Positions 12,941 to 27,529 of a DNA stretch of 64,000 bases are shown here, in pieces. This DNA is from Varroa destructor (taxonomy: Eukaryota; Arthropoda; Arachnida; Mesostigmata; Varroidae), in contig NW_019211456.1 of assembly GCF_002443255.2 (NCBI RefSeq), positions 24,917,061-24,981,060 of the forward strand. The letters run 5' to 3'. Position 1 is the stretch's first letter; each line of letters begins with the position of its first letter. The notes under the pieces are model-generated. The model did no database searches. It was not told where the DNA came from and saw only the letters and a program-made list of their open reading frames with translations. Both the position numbers and the translations under genes were made by a program.

Positions 12941-13962
12941 TCTGTCCGCGACGACCGACAAGATCATCAAACGCTGAAATTGTAAAGTTATCCCACTATA
13001 CTCTATATACTTTTTGGGACACTTAATTCTGGCTGTTAGCGTTTTCACGAAACGGCCGTTGCGGAAAATTCAATGTGCGATTCGTTGATTCGGATTGATA
13101 AATATACTCAGCAATCAAGACTTCTTAAAACTGAGCTGCTTATGTATACCTTAAACATACATTCGTGCGCAGTAGTGCTATAGCATCATAGAATTACAAG
13201 ACCACTACACGAATTATAAGGCTCCAGAGATATCTATAGTTTATGCATATGTTAAACAACAACTTCGAGTGTAATTAAGTAGTAAACGCTCGTAAACAAG
13301 CCGTAGTACTTCGTATTAGGAGTCTCCCATTGGGTGCCGTTGTAGCTGAACTCTCCAGTCTAGCGGGAAGATCGGGTATGTGACGACGCGATTACATTGT
13401 TGACAATCAATGTTCATATCCATACATGTAAGTACACAAAAGACAGCTTCGAAGGAGCAGATCGAGCGAGCGGTACACAAGACAACTATCGGTCGACGAA
13501 AGGAAATTGGCTTACATGAATACGAGATGGGGTTGTACAGGCATGTAGGCCGAAGGCTTTACATGTGCATGCTCTTATTGAGTAGCAGGACTCGCAGTAA
13601 AATTGCAAACAGTAGCCTGGCAGCCATGGGAACTGCGGACTACGCCGAGTGTCTCAGTAACGGGCAAACAATGGAGACACCCGTCGACACGACGACATAA
13701 TGCGCGTTCGCACAGAGAATGCAAGGCAGAGAGGAAGAACATCCAAGGAGACGCTTTCGTCGATCGATTTGAACGCCGTCCACCCTGCGACTCGCGATAC
13801 CTGACGAAGCATGACGACCGGCCCGGATCGGACACCCCCGCTGTTTTACTGCGTCACTATGCTATTTGATAGAAAACGAGTAGCAGCGCTACGATTGCTA
13901 ACTGCGTAGATTCATAGAAAGCGTGACATCTCGGCCGTGACCAATTCTCACATTGTTGACGA
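12941..13962. other. No supported gene; GC-richer from 13.4 kb
   Basis: The stretch from 13.4 kb is open in several frames on both strands and may be the decayed upstream part of the LINE-like element, but no motif supports this. Confidence 0.4.
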
Positions 13963-14255
13963 ATGCTAAACGAGGAAGGCGACGAGGACTCGAAGCTTGA
14001 GAGATACAGAACGTGCAATCACGATGTTCTTGCATATGACTGGACACTACAGAAGCACCCAGCAGCAGAGAAGAGGATGTAGCGGTCCTGTTGATGGACG
14101 AGCTTGTCAAAGGCCTCGTAAATGTCTATGACATGATTCGACTTCACTGTGTACATTTCATGGATGATAATTCCAAGAGTTCAGTCACACTGCTTGCCGT
14201 TCATCCGATGTGAATATTCTTGGTCGAGTTCAATCGGCTCATCAAAGATGGTGTT
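13963..14255 (+). pseudogene. Decayed LINE endonuclease-like fragment
   Basis: One plus-strand frame reads EEDVAVLLMDELVKGLV, then IRLHCVHF, then VTLLAVHPM. After one stop, the same frame continues with FLVEFNRLIKDGV. This order resembles the apurinic-type endonuclease domain of RTE/CR1-like LINEs, which runs GVAFLV..., SDRI...L, TII.AYAPT, FY.EL..LI. An adjacent frame just upstream (13963-14083, beginning MLNEEGDEDSKL) may be the preceding part after a frameshift. Stops follow downstream and I could not find reverse transcriptase, so this is at best a short remnant. The call rests on motif order only. Confidence 0.4.
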
Positions 14256-16027
14256 TGAAGATCTACATAAACGTTAGAGGCTTGTCAATGAATGCCGAGG
14301 CGAGCATATCTACTCAATAAACTGTTTTCTTGGTAAATTATTTGTAAAACATACAAATAATGTGTCGAAATCTAGTATTAAAACCATACTTTGAACTTCA
14401 TAGGCCCGCGAGTATATCCAGAAAATTTATGATGGTTCGAAGACTAAATATGGCCTAATTGACTTTGATATCTTGTTAGATTTATTTCAGTTTCTAGAAG
14501 TTCAATGTTAAAATCGCAGTCTTCATCTTTCGACAGTTCTTCGTGGGTGATTGAAGTAGTGAGAAAGTAAATCCAGCTGGACACTGATTCGACCCGGACA
14601 ATGGCCACTAGTAAGAAATAGCTTGCTTATATTCAATGGGTAGAGTTGTTTGTACTACCTTAAAAAATATGGAGTTAAAGTCATTGACGTATTTGAATGC
14701 ATTACGTCTCTGGGTCATAGCCCAAACATCGAACAACGTAAAAAGTAGGTATTCTTTATGGCGGGTCGCAAAAGAGTTATTGCTTGCTACCACCGCAAGG
14801 CTATGGACGATTAGAAAAATCTGAAATACTAAGCGAAAGTATCATGAATTCGTTTTGGGTCTAGCAGCCGGAACACTGATGTATATTTGCTCTATCAGAA
14901 GGTGTTTGATCATCTTTATACTGTAAACAAGCTATGCTTAATACCGAGGCAACTAGACACTGTTTTAGTGCGACATCTCACGAAACGCTAACTGCAAAAG
15001 CTCAAGTAATCCTCTAAGAAGTGCAAAAATAACTGCAATCGTTGTATACAGGGTGTTTCAGAACTCGGGGCACATTTTAAATAAGCGCCAGAACTTAATT
15101 GGACGATGGGACGTTGATTCTCACTATACGACTAAAAATTCACGTTTATACAAAACGAGGCTTGGCAGATATCGTTTAGATAATACTGTAAGAAACTCCA
15201 CGTCATTGGCAACATTGGCCATATAACGCTATGTGTGTGCAGAAAAAAGGCCACTTTTTACACGAAGACCTATTTCAGTTGATCAAAGGTAGCTAAACGA
15301 TATTAAATTGAGCGAGTAATTTCAAATGCTTATCTTCCTAACCCTCAAATGAAGTCTCTTGAAGACACTCTATTATACTGAGATCGAGGAGCATCTGGGT
15401 GAGGCTAAAACTCCTTCATTCGCTGAACAAGCTTCAGCCGTAAAGAACATAGCACATTAGATAAGTACTTAACTTTTTACCTAGGTTGGCTGTTAATATC
15501 TATAATAAGTAATTGGCTGATACCTACGACGAATAGTGATTTTCGAAATTATCGAGTTCTTTCTATAGAAACGCCCTCGCAATGAGATAGGTAAACAAAT
15601 TAAAAATAACTTTGCATTTTGTAGATCTGAACGCATCTCGATACACTCGATATGATTAATATCACTGCCTTTGCGTTGATATTTTTACAAAGTACCAATT
15701 GTTATTTTTACCACTTGCTTTTATTTGAATAGATAATACCAGTATTACATTGACTAACTTTTAAGTTCTTGAAATGACCCTTTTAAGCCTTCTTTTGGCA
15801 TAAGAGTCGCGACGAATTAAGTCGAATTGGTACTTTCATGTTTCTTCTGCTTCAAAAAAAAAAAGAAGTCAAACGTAACATTAGTAGCTTTTAGGTCAAA
15901 ACGTTTCTTAATTTTTTCAATGAAACATTTTAATTGAAATTAATATCGACTCTCTGTGGTTCTATTTAAATTGTTCGTTTATTAAACTGTACCACTACAA
16001 AGGTCGACCTCGGATTTTAAAATACCC

Positions 16028-16058
<31 letters not shown>

Positions 16059-18978
16059 GTCTAAATCATAGAAGCTTAACTCAACAAGACCGACATGCCT
16101 ATACTTTTAATGGTAATGGAATAAAATGGTCAGACTACAATCGAAATACTCAAACACACAATTTTAAAATAGATGATAAAGATCGACATTTGACTACGGT
16201 CCCTAACTATGATTCTAGCTGTAAGATTCGATAGATCTATTTGAAAGCCCTTTTGCTATGTTAAAACAAGTGGATCCGTCGCTTCGGAGCTAATCTGTTC
16301 TCAATTGTATATCTACGATCTACGATTCTTTGCTATGCATACAAATTACCAGGTAACTAAAGTACAGTAGATTTGATAGAAATAGGCTAACGACAGGAAG
16401 ATTTTTAATTCAAAAAGGACATCTTATATTATTGATACATGTATATAATGAAAGTATTGTCGTTCAAACGTTGAAGGCCGCACCACAACAAAGCAGACAA
16501 CTACTCAAGCTCTGAGGGATTTTATTCGACCGCGAAGCGTTAAAATCGATTCGGCGATGCGACAATCGGACTATTGAGAAAATGCGTTGTGTCCCACCTT
16601 AGGCCAGACATCGTGTATCGCAGGGGGCCTTTTCTGGTGAACCACTTTTTGCCTGATTCGTTTTGTGTGACCTCCAGCCAAAGGCCTGAGACCTGCAGAA
16701 CGATTTTTGTAAAGTTCCTGGCGCTCATTCTCTCGTATGGAATCGATTGACCATCATTAGGATCTGAGGCGGTTCCGCTTGAGTGCTTCCATACAGCACG
16801 ACTGAAAAAGCTTAGAAAACAACGCTTCCTTAATATGCTGGGTATATTTCGGGCTCATAAGCCAAACGGTTATAACGAAAAATTCGGCTCAGTATAGAAG
16901 GCGCGGATCTCAAGACGAACTATTTTTTTTTTTAAACGAAGTAACCCCAATACCTGCATCGTAGAGCATATAAACCGAATGAACGCCGTAGTAACGACGA
17001 AAAGAAAAGTATATGATAACGTCACTTCCGTTGAAGTATGATATTTAAGCTCAAGGACGTTAGAGACACATTTATCTAGTATGTTACCGACAATCTGACA
17101 GTGCAGCGCAGGCTCATCAACAAGTACTCGAAAAAAACTTAGTCAAGCTTTCCTAAGACTATGCAGATTTATCTTTTCGCTTGTCGACTGCTACGTTTAA
17201 GGGTCTTGGGTCAGTTTTAATCAACTCGTTAAGTGAAGGTAGAGTAAACCAAAATTAGCTGCTCACAGCTGTAAAACCCTGCAAAGTATATTTAATAAAT
17301 GTTCCCTTCTTTGGACGCATGATTATGATCTATTACATAATTGAGCTTCGTGGTCACCTCAATTGGTTTTATGTTCTTTGTCCAAGTCTCTGACAGTAGG
17401 TTCATACATAGGTTTTAATATTATTAATGCCGCAGACTACCGAACACGTATCACTGGCTAACTTGTTGATGCACAATAAAGGTCGCATTGAGCATCAATG
17501 AATTATCTTCACTTAGCGGCCTAAAGGTATCCCCGAGCAGACAAATGGACCCAAGGGAAAAGTTGTTTTAGAATATAACAGACAATTTTTGGATGTCTGT
17601 TAGAATTCGAGGTTAATTGCTCAGGGAGGTGAATCTGTGAAGATAAGGGACCAGTCAGGTGTCTCAAAGGAAGAATATATACGTGCCATAAAAGAACCTA
17701 AGATAACAACCGACGGCACGGCGGAGTTCAGTCTTTGGATCTCAGACCCTATCCAAATCCTCCTGTAACTTATAGACTCTGTAAAAATTGCTGGCATTGG
17801 AAGAAATATCCGTCTTTGAATCCTTCACCAACGCTAACCTACACTAAAATTTGAATTGGTTTCCATTACGCAACACCAGGGAATTCGATAAATTTGGGAG
17901 AAACACTTATCGAACTCCCTTCATTGGCAACCCCATCACAGAAGGTCGCGATGAAAATTTCGCATTAAAGAGAGGGACGGCCTGTTAGGCAATGGGAGGA
18001 AGTGACGATTCTAAAGGCTTGGTAAGAGGCCAGCTGTCTACTAGATTGAGCTAAAACAATGTGGTGTACTTTTTAGGTGAACCACAACAGCTACAACTGA
18101 TCACTACTGTTCTTTTTCCCTTTCGATCGTATAAATGTGGTATGCCTCCATTGGGGAATAACCGAGCTTTGCGCTTCTTGGAGCTCCGGCCGCTGTGTTT
18201 ATTCCCGACGATTACCATGTTCGTTAACCGTTTGTTAAACTAGACCTAAATTCGCTATATGTTACACCGGAACTCAATCTCTCTCGACATGATCAGGAAA
18301 CACTTAATGACAGCTCTGGGGAGGAAACTGTTACCAACTTGGCTGCCCAGACTGTCGCAAACACAAGATAGGGTTCGTCTCGATGCGAGAAGTGGCATCA
18401 CTTTAACTAGTACAGATCAGATTTGGTATTTCCTGACAAATAACACTGAAGCTTGCAGGATTTTGCGAACCGGTCTGACGTCGTCGCGAAAGTATTTTAG
18501 GATGTCCGTTTTGAAAACAAAAGAGGAACGATTGAAAAGACGCTCGGGTCTTACAAACGATTGGATGAGGTTACAAAGATCACTAGAAAAGTTAGTAGGT
18601 GCAATTGTGCTTAGTCTAATTTAATTGTGCATGATTTACAAAAAAAGAAACAATGACTGGTAACAGAGATGAAACCGAAATAGGAGGAGCCAGGACAGCT
18701 ACTTGAAACGGTCGAAGTCCAAAACAATTTACATCATTACTTGAATGAGCGAAAAAAGTAATATATTCAGAATTGATTTCAACATTGGTTATAATATTGA
18801 TATGTTCGTTCCATAGGTTTGAAGCATTATTTCCTCCTCTGATTACTATCAACAAAACGAGTGTCGGATGGGCACCTAACAACCTGAGACACTTTCAAGC
18901 ATTTTTAAGAAATAAATAACTATATGCATGGGTAATAATAGACTCGTGTGTGTACGTTGCTTCAGACATGCATTTCAG
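14256..18978. other. No supported gene
   Basis: AT-rich. It contains a TA microsatellite and a transposon-end-like CAGGGTGTTTCAGAAC at about 15052. The 121-codon frame at 18259-18624 lacks splice signals or a recognised domain. Confidence 0.5.
16032..16058. repeat. (TA)n microsatellite
   Basis: About 13 TA units. Confidence 0.95.
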
Positions 18979-19107
18979 GATTTGAAGAGGTCCGCAGGAA
19001 GCCAATCATTTCCACCGTATCGTTCTTACCAACGATATCGGAGCTACTCCCGATCTATGAAATCCCCACTGATAATTTCCACCTGCCCGTACCCTGCTCC
19101 AGTTCAT
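18979..19107 (+). CDS. Candidate internal exon, unrecognised protein
   Basis: The exon is 129 bases, bounded by an acceptor (TGCATTTCAG) and a donor (GTAACC). The open frame starts in phase 1 and reads FEEVRRKPIISTV, then PTISELLPIYEIPTDNF. G or C at third positions is about 60% in a region near 40% overall, which favours coding. A second frame (DLKRSAGSQSFPPYRS) is also open. No neighbouring exon was found and no family recognised. Confidence 0.28.
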
Positions 19108-19143
19108 GTAACCTAATACAGTCGAGAAGGCAAAAAAAGTGAC

Positions 19144-19163
19144 TCATCATCATCATCATCACC
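19144..19163 (+). repeat. (CAT)n microsatellite
   Basis: Six to seven CAT units, with imperfect copies following to about 19190. Confidence 0.9.
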
Positions 19164-20929
19164 ATTGTCATCACCACTGATGATGGCCTAACTGATCAAA
19201 TCTCGTCTCGTAGGTACTTTGCTCAACGAACTTATGTGGGAGACAGTAGTAGACGCCTAGATATATGAATCTATTGTGTCGCAAAAGCCAACCCCCAGGC
19301 TACACCCCTACGCACAGCAACGTGATTCCAAAACCTCTTCAAGAGGAGAAAAAGGTAAAAGGCCTAAGGCAAGATATCACATCCTTGCGCCTTTAGTATT
19401 GACACCACTTCACTGAAAAAACCCAAGGAAGACACGGAGAGGGACGGTGTATCACAAGAAGGTACAAGTATGCTGATGATGGCAACATGTCGGTTCCTGA
19501 TATAGAGAAATAGGACAACGATGAAGTAATCGGGATGCACGATATCTTTGCTTCGTACTTTTCGTAAGCGAATGAATGCTATCATTGTCGCCTCAGGACG
19601 GTGAACGACGCGGCAGGCAAATATAGGTGTTAAAGATATTTTCACATGGAAAAAATCTCTCTGTAACTATATAGTTCGTCTTACGGCCGCAAAACTCCTG
19701 TCGCAAGGCTTACAAACAATCTGTTTTCGACTATCCTTCAGTGGATCGGATTTAACAGCGGTTTTCAGGCGGTTATTGTAAATTTTCATATGATATATAA
19801 AAAAAAAAATAACTCAAAAGATAACTTTACTCGTATCGATATCGATCCAGCAGAGCTATCGAGTCAAACGTGCTGATCAGTATTATTAGGACAATCACCT
19901 GAAACTAAAACGTAGTATCATTTTATCTTTAAGAGTTTAAGGTCGCGGGTTTTTCTTCTCAGCGATCGCGATCGTGATCGTGATCGTTTATATGTTATCA
20001 GCCATAATTAGCTGTGCCCTTAGTGACTGGGGAGGAGTGAAGATACATTGCAATGTTCCTGCGAAATTGACAATATCCCGTACCATTGCAAACTGTGAAC
20101 TATGGCCTTTCTGACGATGTTTTTACGAATTCATTATGTAATTATTAAAGAAACTTTGTTCGTTTAATTATGTGATATATGAAGTCTAATAGAGGCACTA
20201 TAGCTGAAGCAATATAATATTGTCTCGGGTGAGACATTATCTCGGTACGATCTCTTATAAAACGTTTTTGATTTCTCTAGGTATCTTTCTTAGGGTAAAC
20301 TTTCGTTATATTATAGGACACACAATTCTGTGCAGTAGCTACCAGCACTTTTGACGACATGTTTCACAATAAAAATAACTTAATTTGTTTTCTAATGTGA
20401 GTTACGCTATCGCTGATGGCCGACATATTAATTACACCGAAAGATTTAATTGAAGGATCCCTTAGCGTTTCCAATATTCGCCTGAATTAGAGTTCATGTT
20501 GTTACGCACCCTCTTTTCAAAATTTCGAATGCGCCATGCTCTTACCGGAGCAATTGGAACAATATTTAGGCAAACTGCACAGCTTCCATCGTATCAGCAC
20601 AGCCATGAGGACCATATCCCATGACTACACGTTGTTAACAACAACAACTTAAGAGAGCTAGTATATAAAAAGTAGAAAACACAAAGTGCTGCCACAATCA
20701 ATGGCATATCATACTGCTTTCGTAACTGAAAAGAAGCGCTGAACTGGAGATAAGATGATATCGCTTAACGATAGACCAGGCAACGCTCACTTAGCCAAAT
20801 GGCTTACCAAATGGAAATTAACTCCGTCCTACGGAGGTATACATGGGGGAGTTCCTTACCTACCATCATATATTATATAGCGGTTAGAGTCGCAATTGCT
20901 GATAGTACTGTTGAAAAATAGATAGCACG

Positions 20930-20985
20930 TGCAACGCTGAAGGACCTGAGACAGTCTTTCCCTGGAGTTCAAATCGTACCATTTT
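20930..20985 (+). repeat. Possible tRNA-like SINE remnant
   Basis: A GTTCAAATC B-box-like motif follows CCTGAGACAG at nearly the same spacing (23 bases) as the two clearer copies. It is weak on its own and is listed because of the shared layout. Confidence 0.18.
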
Positions 20986-23900
20986 CTGGCCAAGAGAATA
21001 AGCGCGTGAGGGTAACATAAAGAATTTATTGCAATGTGGAAGGCGACGGCCAATGCCGAGAAGCCAGTAGACACGTGGCTTCCGCGGTGGGTGTCCAAAT
21101 TTCTTTCACGGACTATCTGTTTAAACGTGTGTAGTCAATGTGTGTGCACATCTGTGCGGCGAGGAGCACAAGGTGTCGTTACCGCAAAAGACGAACAAAG
21201 GCCAGTAGTAGATAACTCACGCTCATCGTGGATTTCCGTATAACAATGTAGTTTTTGCCTTTCAGTATCCCACGTACTCTTATATGAAAGGTACACCCAG
21301 GGGGATGGGGGAATTAAAAATATAAGGAACGAATCATCCGCATCGTAGTGAATATCCATAATGATAAACAGGGTTTCTTTGCTATTAGAGCTAGTCTTTA
21401 GCGTTGCATTGGATACACTATCCAGCGCTTTTCGAACTCGTTCGTCTGGAAGATTTGCCTAACGAAGTAGAAGCAAAACGGAAGGACGAAGCTTGCGGGC
21501 AGTACTTATCATTATACCAACGCTCGTTCACTTACTCCGCACTCACAACATACGCATCTACCAAGAGAGCTGGATGGTAGGGACACATTTCTAAGGCAGG
21601 TTCCTCTAATAATAAACTCACAAGTTCACAGTTTCAAATATTTTTTTCAGGAAAATTAGAATCTATTAAACACTAAGGTCTAAGGATACGGGGTTTGGGT
21701 TTCCTAGGTAAGAGTCATATAGTATTATTTACTACCAGTGAAATTAAACCTACATAATGCCTTAGTCTTTAACCCTCTCGAAAAAGTTCTATATTCCAAA
21801 TTCAGACATTCGCCAGACTCCTGCAACGTTTAACTTTTATATATGTATGTGTGTATGTATATATAAATTGAGCTAAGCAAGGTTCCGAAGAAAAAATATA
21901 GGGTGTTTTCTTCATCTGTTGCGGCCTCGGTGTCTCAGGCCCATTCAGCATATTTATGTCCGACAAATGCCAAGTTGGAACAGCAGTATTCATTATTCAT
22001 CCGTTGAAGATATTTTTACAAAAATTGACGACAAAGAGAAAAAGCTCCTTAATTCAATGCACTTTTACTTGCAGTGAATTGAAAATTGAAACGAAATCTA
22101 CTAAATTTTAACAGAACAGACTCTTAAAAAGAAGTTAAATTTTTTCAATCTACAGTTAATTTCCAGAGCCTGTCCTGGTTCGTCAAATAAAAATATTTTA
22201 GCCGGCATTTTATTGCCTACAGTTTGCTTTATATTGTCCATAAATCTCTGCAATTTTGTACAACTTGTTTTGCAATCGGTTTATATGTTTTTGACATACA
22301 CACGCATCGAGTATGACACAATTAGACCATAAATTACTTTGACACTCAAATAGACATTTAAACCCGTAAAATTCTGTCGTTGGTATTAGCGTTGTTCTCG
22401 ACATGATGGTCACGCACCGCACCTGTCCTGTTGCCCTTACCAACCGATCGGCGTTCGGTTCAACTAATTAGCCGTGTAGAATTGCATTTATTTGTTGAAA
22501 TCTACTCTCCTAAGTGGCGCTTACCACTCCTCTAGGCCACTGCAGCTATCTTCAGCCTAGTCGACATAAATACGGTCCTTTAGACAGAAAACTGACAGTT
22601 ATATATGCTCTTAAGGAAAGAATCCCTTTGTTGAGCTACCGCTACTGCTTTACCATCGGTTGTTCTGTATCTGCAGCATTCTTAATCTTCTTTGGCACAT
22701 TGCCCACAGCTTACGTTCTTCTCAAACCAAACATACCTACATATATATATATATAACTCCATATTATCTTTGTATACACTGCGCACGTGCACTGCGATAT
22801 CTACATATTTTGTGAGATATAAAACGGTCCAGTTTAAGATTTGCATGATCCTTCACTGGATACGTCCTTGGCAGGACGAGCGCGCTAGCAGCTATTTACT
22901 TGGTCTTCGAATGGCAGCGGTGGTAGGAAGATATCAGCCGGGGCGGTATCTCAGCATCGATTATCGTTCCCTGTGCACGAGTAAACTAAGCGTTGTTTAG
23001 ACTAAGCACGAGTTGGAAAGGGTAGAGATAGTCGGAATGTGACGGACAACTGCACTCCGTCTGCGCTCATGGCATAGGGCTCGTTTCTCTCTAGGCATCA
23101 AGTCGGGGAAACTGTGCAAAGGCCTAATATATTACAGTAAACTGGCACTAACTCATCGTACATGCAATCTAGTACGTATATGCTTATACGGAATGTGGTA
23201 AAACTAGTAATTATAAAAAGGTTTGTACTATATTATTTTACAAGTTAGAAAGCACTATGATAAAAGGCAGACATAAAGGGATGCTGTTGCATAGCAACTG
23301 AACGGTATGCCGCAGATCATACTCACCCTAAACCACGCTATTCAGAGAAAACTTTTCATAGTCACTTCGTGATACTGATAAATATCTTTGCTTCATCTCC
23401 ATTCAATATAACACGCACGTATTTCTTTTAAGCACCACTCGTGCAGTGGCAACGTGTTCTCTTGGTAGCTCTACGTTAGCTGCTTCATATAAAGCGTCTA
23501 CAATGACGCACGTTCTTAACGCTGCTCACAGCGTACGTACCTTTTTCCTTCTGAGGCTCTGGAAACGACTATTTTCGCGGCGGAAGGAAATTCCATAGCG
23601 TGGTGAAGTGTTATCGATCGCTTACGAAAATGTCTATCATTCTGACGGACGGGTCGTGAAAGCTTTTGTAACGAATAGATTCTCGTGTACTATTTGCTGT
23701 AAAAACAATGGCCATCAGCTTCGTAGCGTGGTCTAGCGGCACCGGTGGGTTTGTATCCAATCGCTTCCTTTATCTTTATTTAACCTCGTTTCTCTATCGG
23801 TTCCCACAACAGCTTATGTATGGTCTTTGCAGATCTGTACAGCAGTTTGTCTTCACATATGCTTAAGAGCTCTATTAATGTGACCTTATTAAGGACAGTC

Positions 23901-25567
23901 GAGATTCGCCTATGGGAGTTCGCCCGTGGCCACATAACCGTAGCTCGCCGTAGGAATTTGGTCAGTGATTTACTCCCCTGGGTTGCCTTCTGTTCCTCGA
24001 AAACCGAACTATCCCGCGTTCATCGTGTTTGCTTGTTAGTCGTTCCTCTGCAGTGTCATCCATGGCGATAGAACAAGGTTTGTTCTTAGACGAGACAGTT
24101 ATGTAAATCGTTGTCGATCCGTTAGTTGCTTTCTTACAAATCGACTGTCTAAGCTCTATTAAGGGTATTCTTTGTTTGGTTCGTCTTATTCGACTGCTAG
24201 TCACGGCCAGCAGATCAACTGCTTCAGCTTCAGAGTATTTTTAACCAATCTCGGATAGTTCCACATTCCAGGTTCACTCGGTCAGCGCTGTGTAAGTTGG
24301 CCGACAGTATTAGTCAGATTATATAGGTATAAGAAGGCATAATGGGTCTACTAATCTTAGCCTATTTCACAGATGTTGCTTCGGCACAATTATAGCGCGT
24401 TGAGAGAGACTTGCGGTGCACTTACGATGCGAGAAGTTGACAATAACGCTTCTGAAATGAAATTACATTACTTAAATAAATATCACACGACGTAAGTAAG
24501 TTTCGCCCGCTATCCATCTGTTACGATGTCAAAAAAATGTTTCACGTCCGTTGTATGCGGTTCTAATTTTTTGTTCTATGAATAGTTAGCTGTCCATCAT
24601 GCGTGGTTCACATCGATGTATCTTCGTCTCGAAATAACTTCCCTCAAGCGTCCTGCTGTTTCTCTAGTTCTTGTATAACTTTTCTGCTCAACCCAGCACA
24701 TCCAACACGCTTTTGCTATTAGCGCGCAGAAAACCGGGCATGGCCCAGCTAAAAACAGATTATCACGACAAAGATTAAGATCTCAAGCGGGGAAGTTTTA
24801 ATATCGTCAACAATTGGTATTGCCGATCGATCCAAACTTCGTACATGCTACAGCTGGTAGAAACTACTGCTGCTACGAAATCTGTCGCTCGTGGTCGACA
24901 CGAGAAAGAAGGCGATCATATATTTTTCGTACATTTACATTGATGCTTAATTCAATGACGAAGACAAGCTTATAGACTGTTTATTACTTTCATCTGATTC
25001 ATTTAATCCAGTTGCACGAAGAACTTTAGCTAGTGCATGCGAAAAAAGGTATTCCTATTATCTGTATGTGATGAGATAAATACAAGTATATAGAAACTTG
25101 TCTGATTCTAGCGCGACACAAATTTGTCACTTAATTTCATGGCAGATAGCTCTGGCTAACAGGACACTCGATTCTACAAAGCCCTCATAGAAACAGCGAA
25201 AAGTGAAATATAAATTGCACTAATTTAGCAAATAAAAAAGAAAGTTATATTCAGCTGGTCGCCGTAGTGATTGCGTCCTACGAATAGTGGTTATGACCTA
25301 TTATTATATGGTCGACCGGAGATTTGTCTTAGGCGCCCACAGACTCAAGTATGTTGTTACCCGAAACACAGCGCTTCTTGTGATAGTGCAGTAGTAACGT
25401 AATTAAGTGCAAAACATACGGACATTGGGCTTCGAAAGCGTACAGACGTGCTGAAAGGTCGTTATCTAAAGCCACGTTTAACTAAGACAATACCGAACGC
25501 AAAAAAGTGTAATGGTAAAGCCGTAATTGTACAACAAGAAACATTACATAGTTACAAGATAAGGCTA

Positions 25568-25580
25568 CCCCCCCCCCCCT
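25568..25580 (+). repeat. Poly-C run
   Basis: A run of about 12 cytosines, unusual in this AT-rich stretch. Confidence 0.9.
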
Positions 25581-26236
25581 TTAGCGAGCCGTCTTAACTT
25601 CTTAATCCTAACTTAATGGCCGACTTTTCAAGGGCCTATTTCATGGCGAAAATTCAAATACGCATAACGAGACCCGGATAGATATTTTCTTCAAGCTAGT
25701 GCCAGTTCCAAAAATTATAATATTTGATTGATCCCTGGTAGAGCCCATTTGACGAGTGCGGGCGTAACTAAGACAAAAGACAAATAGCGTCCAGAGATAT
25801 TAGTATGGCCTGCGTATAGAGAGAGCATTCAAGCTGGCGCAGGCAAGCAAAGTAGGCCCTGCTGCTGATGTCGATATATTCACGAGGTCTTCGTAGCGCA
25901 CTCCGTCGTCTTGCTCTGGTGTATGTCGGCCTAAAAGTAGACAGTAATGGAGATCAAGTAAGACGCAGAGTGAGTACGTGAAACTAGTTAGCGGTTTTTT
26001 TCGAAAACAGATGAAACACGCGGTTGCTTATACAGAAAGGCAGCACACGGGGCCGTATCAATAGAGCTCATGTATACTTCGATTGAACGCTCGTAAGAGA
26101 CAGACGGATTTCCCAGATAGATGAACTGTATTTGTGGTTCAAACAGACCAATAAGGATCTGACAAAAGAACAAGAGAATAGTGTACACAAACGAAACCAG
26201 GAGGCTGTTATTGGTGTGGTTGGGCAACTTAAAACA

Positions 26237-26265
26237 GTAGGTAGGTAGGTAGGTAGGTAGGTAGG
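26237..26265 (+). repeat. (GTAG)n microsatellite
   Basis: Seven GTAG units in a row. Confidence 0.95.
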
Positions 26266-27529
26266 ACAATTAAATTCACTTTGATAAATTGGACATTACG
26301 AAATGTTCACCCCAAATGTACGACCCAGCTCGAGTTGAGAAATGCGCGCGCCCCATATTACGTCACCAATTGAAGCTGTTAGCTAAAGCTACCACAATAT
26401 GCGCCTTAGGAACACATATGAGGCGTACCTATGTAACTATCTAACGTGGAATCGTTCTTACACGTGTTTATTTAAAGCACTTATGCATCCGAATGCAAAC
26501 CACAAAACATCTAACCCAGCCAATCTAAACTTAGTGAAAATGAGGTAATGAAGTTCGATAAAGGGCTCATTAAGTATTGAAACCGTTTCTTTTTTCTTTT
26601 ATAATGTCTCATTATTGTAGATTTCATAAAAATAGGGTAGTCTAAGGTTACCAGGATTCTTTTCCAGTGATGTTTGCAGTTGGAGCTAGCAATATGGCCT
26701 ACAGAGTGGCAGTAATCGGCCATTTTTGAGGTAACAGATGTCGAAAGGGGCCATTTCGTTGAACTTGTATCCCCTCTTTCAGTTCTCGCAACAAAACCCC
26801 TTCTCTTCTGGGTAGCGTCCATATCGTACCCTCATGTGCAAGTCGCTTCTACTTTGTTTGCCCTTTGTTACTATGGCGAGTCTTAATTCAGTCTGCTCTT
26901 ACCGCATTACTTTTCACCTTTGACTCATAGAAGGTCTGATTACGAATGGGAATTCTGTTCGCAGCAGGGCAGTAAACAAAAAAAGGTAAAATAGTACATT
27001 AAATCGACTGCCACTCAGAATGAAAACATGGTTTTGTTTCTTTGACAATTAAAATAGTATACAAGTAGCTTACCTTAAATCTCTCATGCTTATCGGCGCA
27101 AAGGCAAATACTCAAGTGATTCACTGCACAGCCTAAATTAACATGAAACCAAAGAGAACAGTGCGCGCCAATTTTGTTGAAACGGTGAATATATTGGCCT
27201 ATTAAGGCCATATACAAACGAATGATACATTCTAGAACGTATGCAGCGCGTCTTATTCATGAGCGATCTATGGCTCACGAATATAGGGATGCCTAACTCG
27301 ATCACCTTTTGAAAGTGTTCCACTTCTGGTTGTGGCAATTCAAAACAGATAGATTGTATATATATAATGTATGCGCTAATTACGTTTCTTGATCGATTTT
27401 TTCATAAAACTGCAACCTGCAGCGTTTGGGCGACATATTAAAAACCGCATTCATTTTACATGGCCTAAAACATGTGGTCTGTATAAACAATATATACCTA
27501 TCTTTCTCGCTAGTGCAGTAGTAATAATT

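Noticed and set aside
15050..15070. CAGGGTGTTTCAGAAC, like a transposon end
   Set aside because: No partner inverted repeat or element body was found nearby.
18259..18624. 121-codon plus-strand frame
   Set aside because: No splice signals, no recognised domain, and a second frame looks equally protein-like; length is within chance for this window.
23725..23765. Possible tRNA A-box (GGTCTAGCGGC)
   Set aside because: No B-box with the right sequence or spacing and no cloverleaf.
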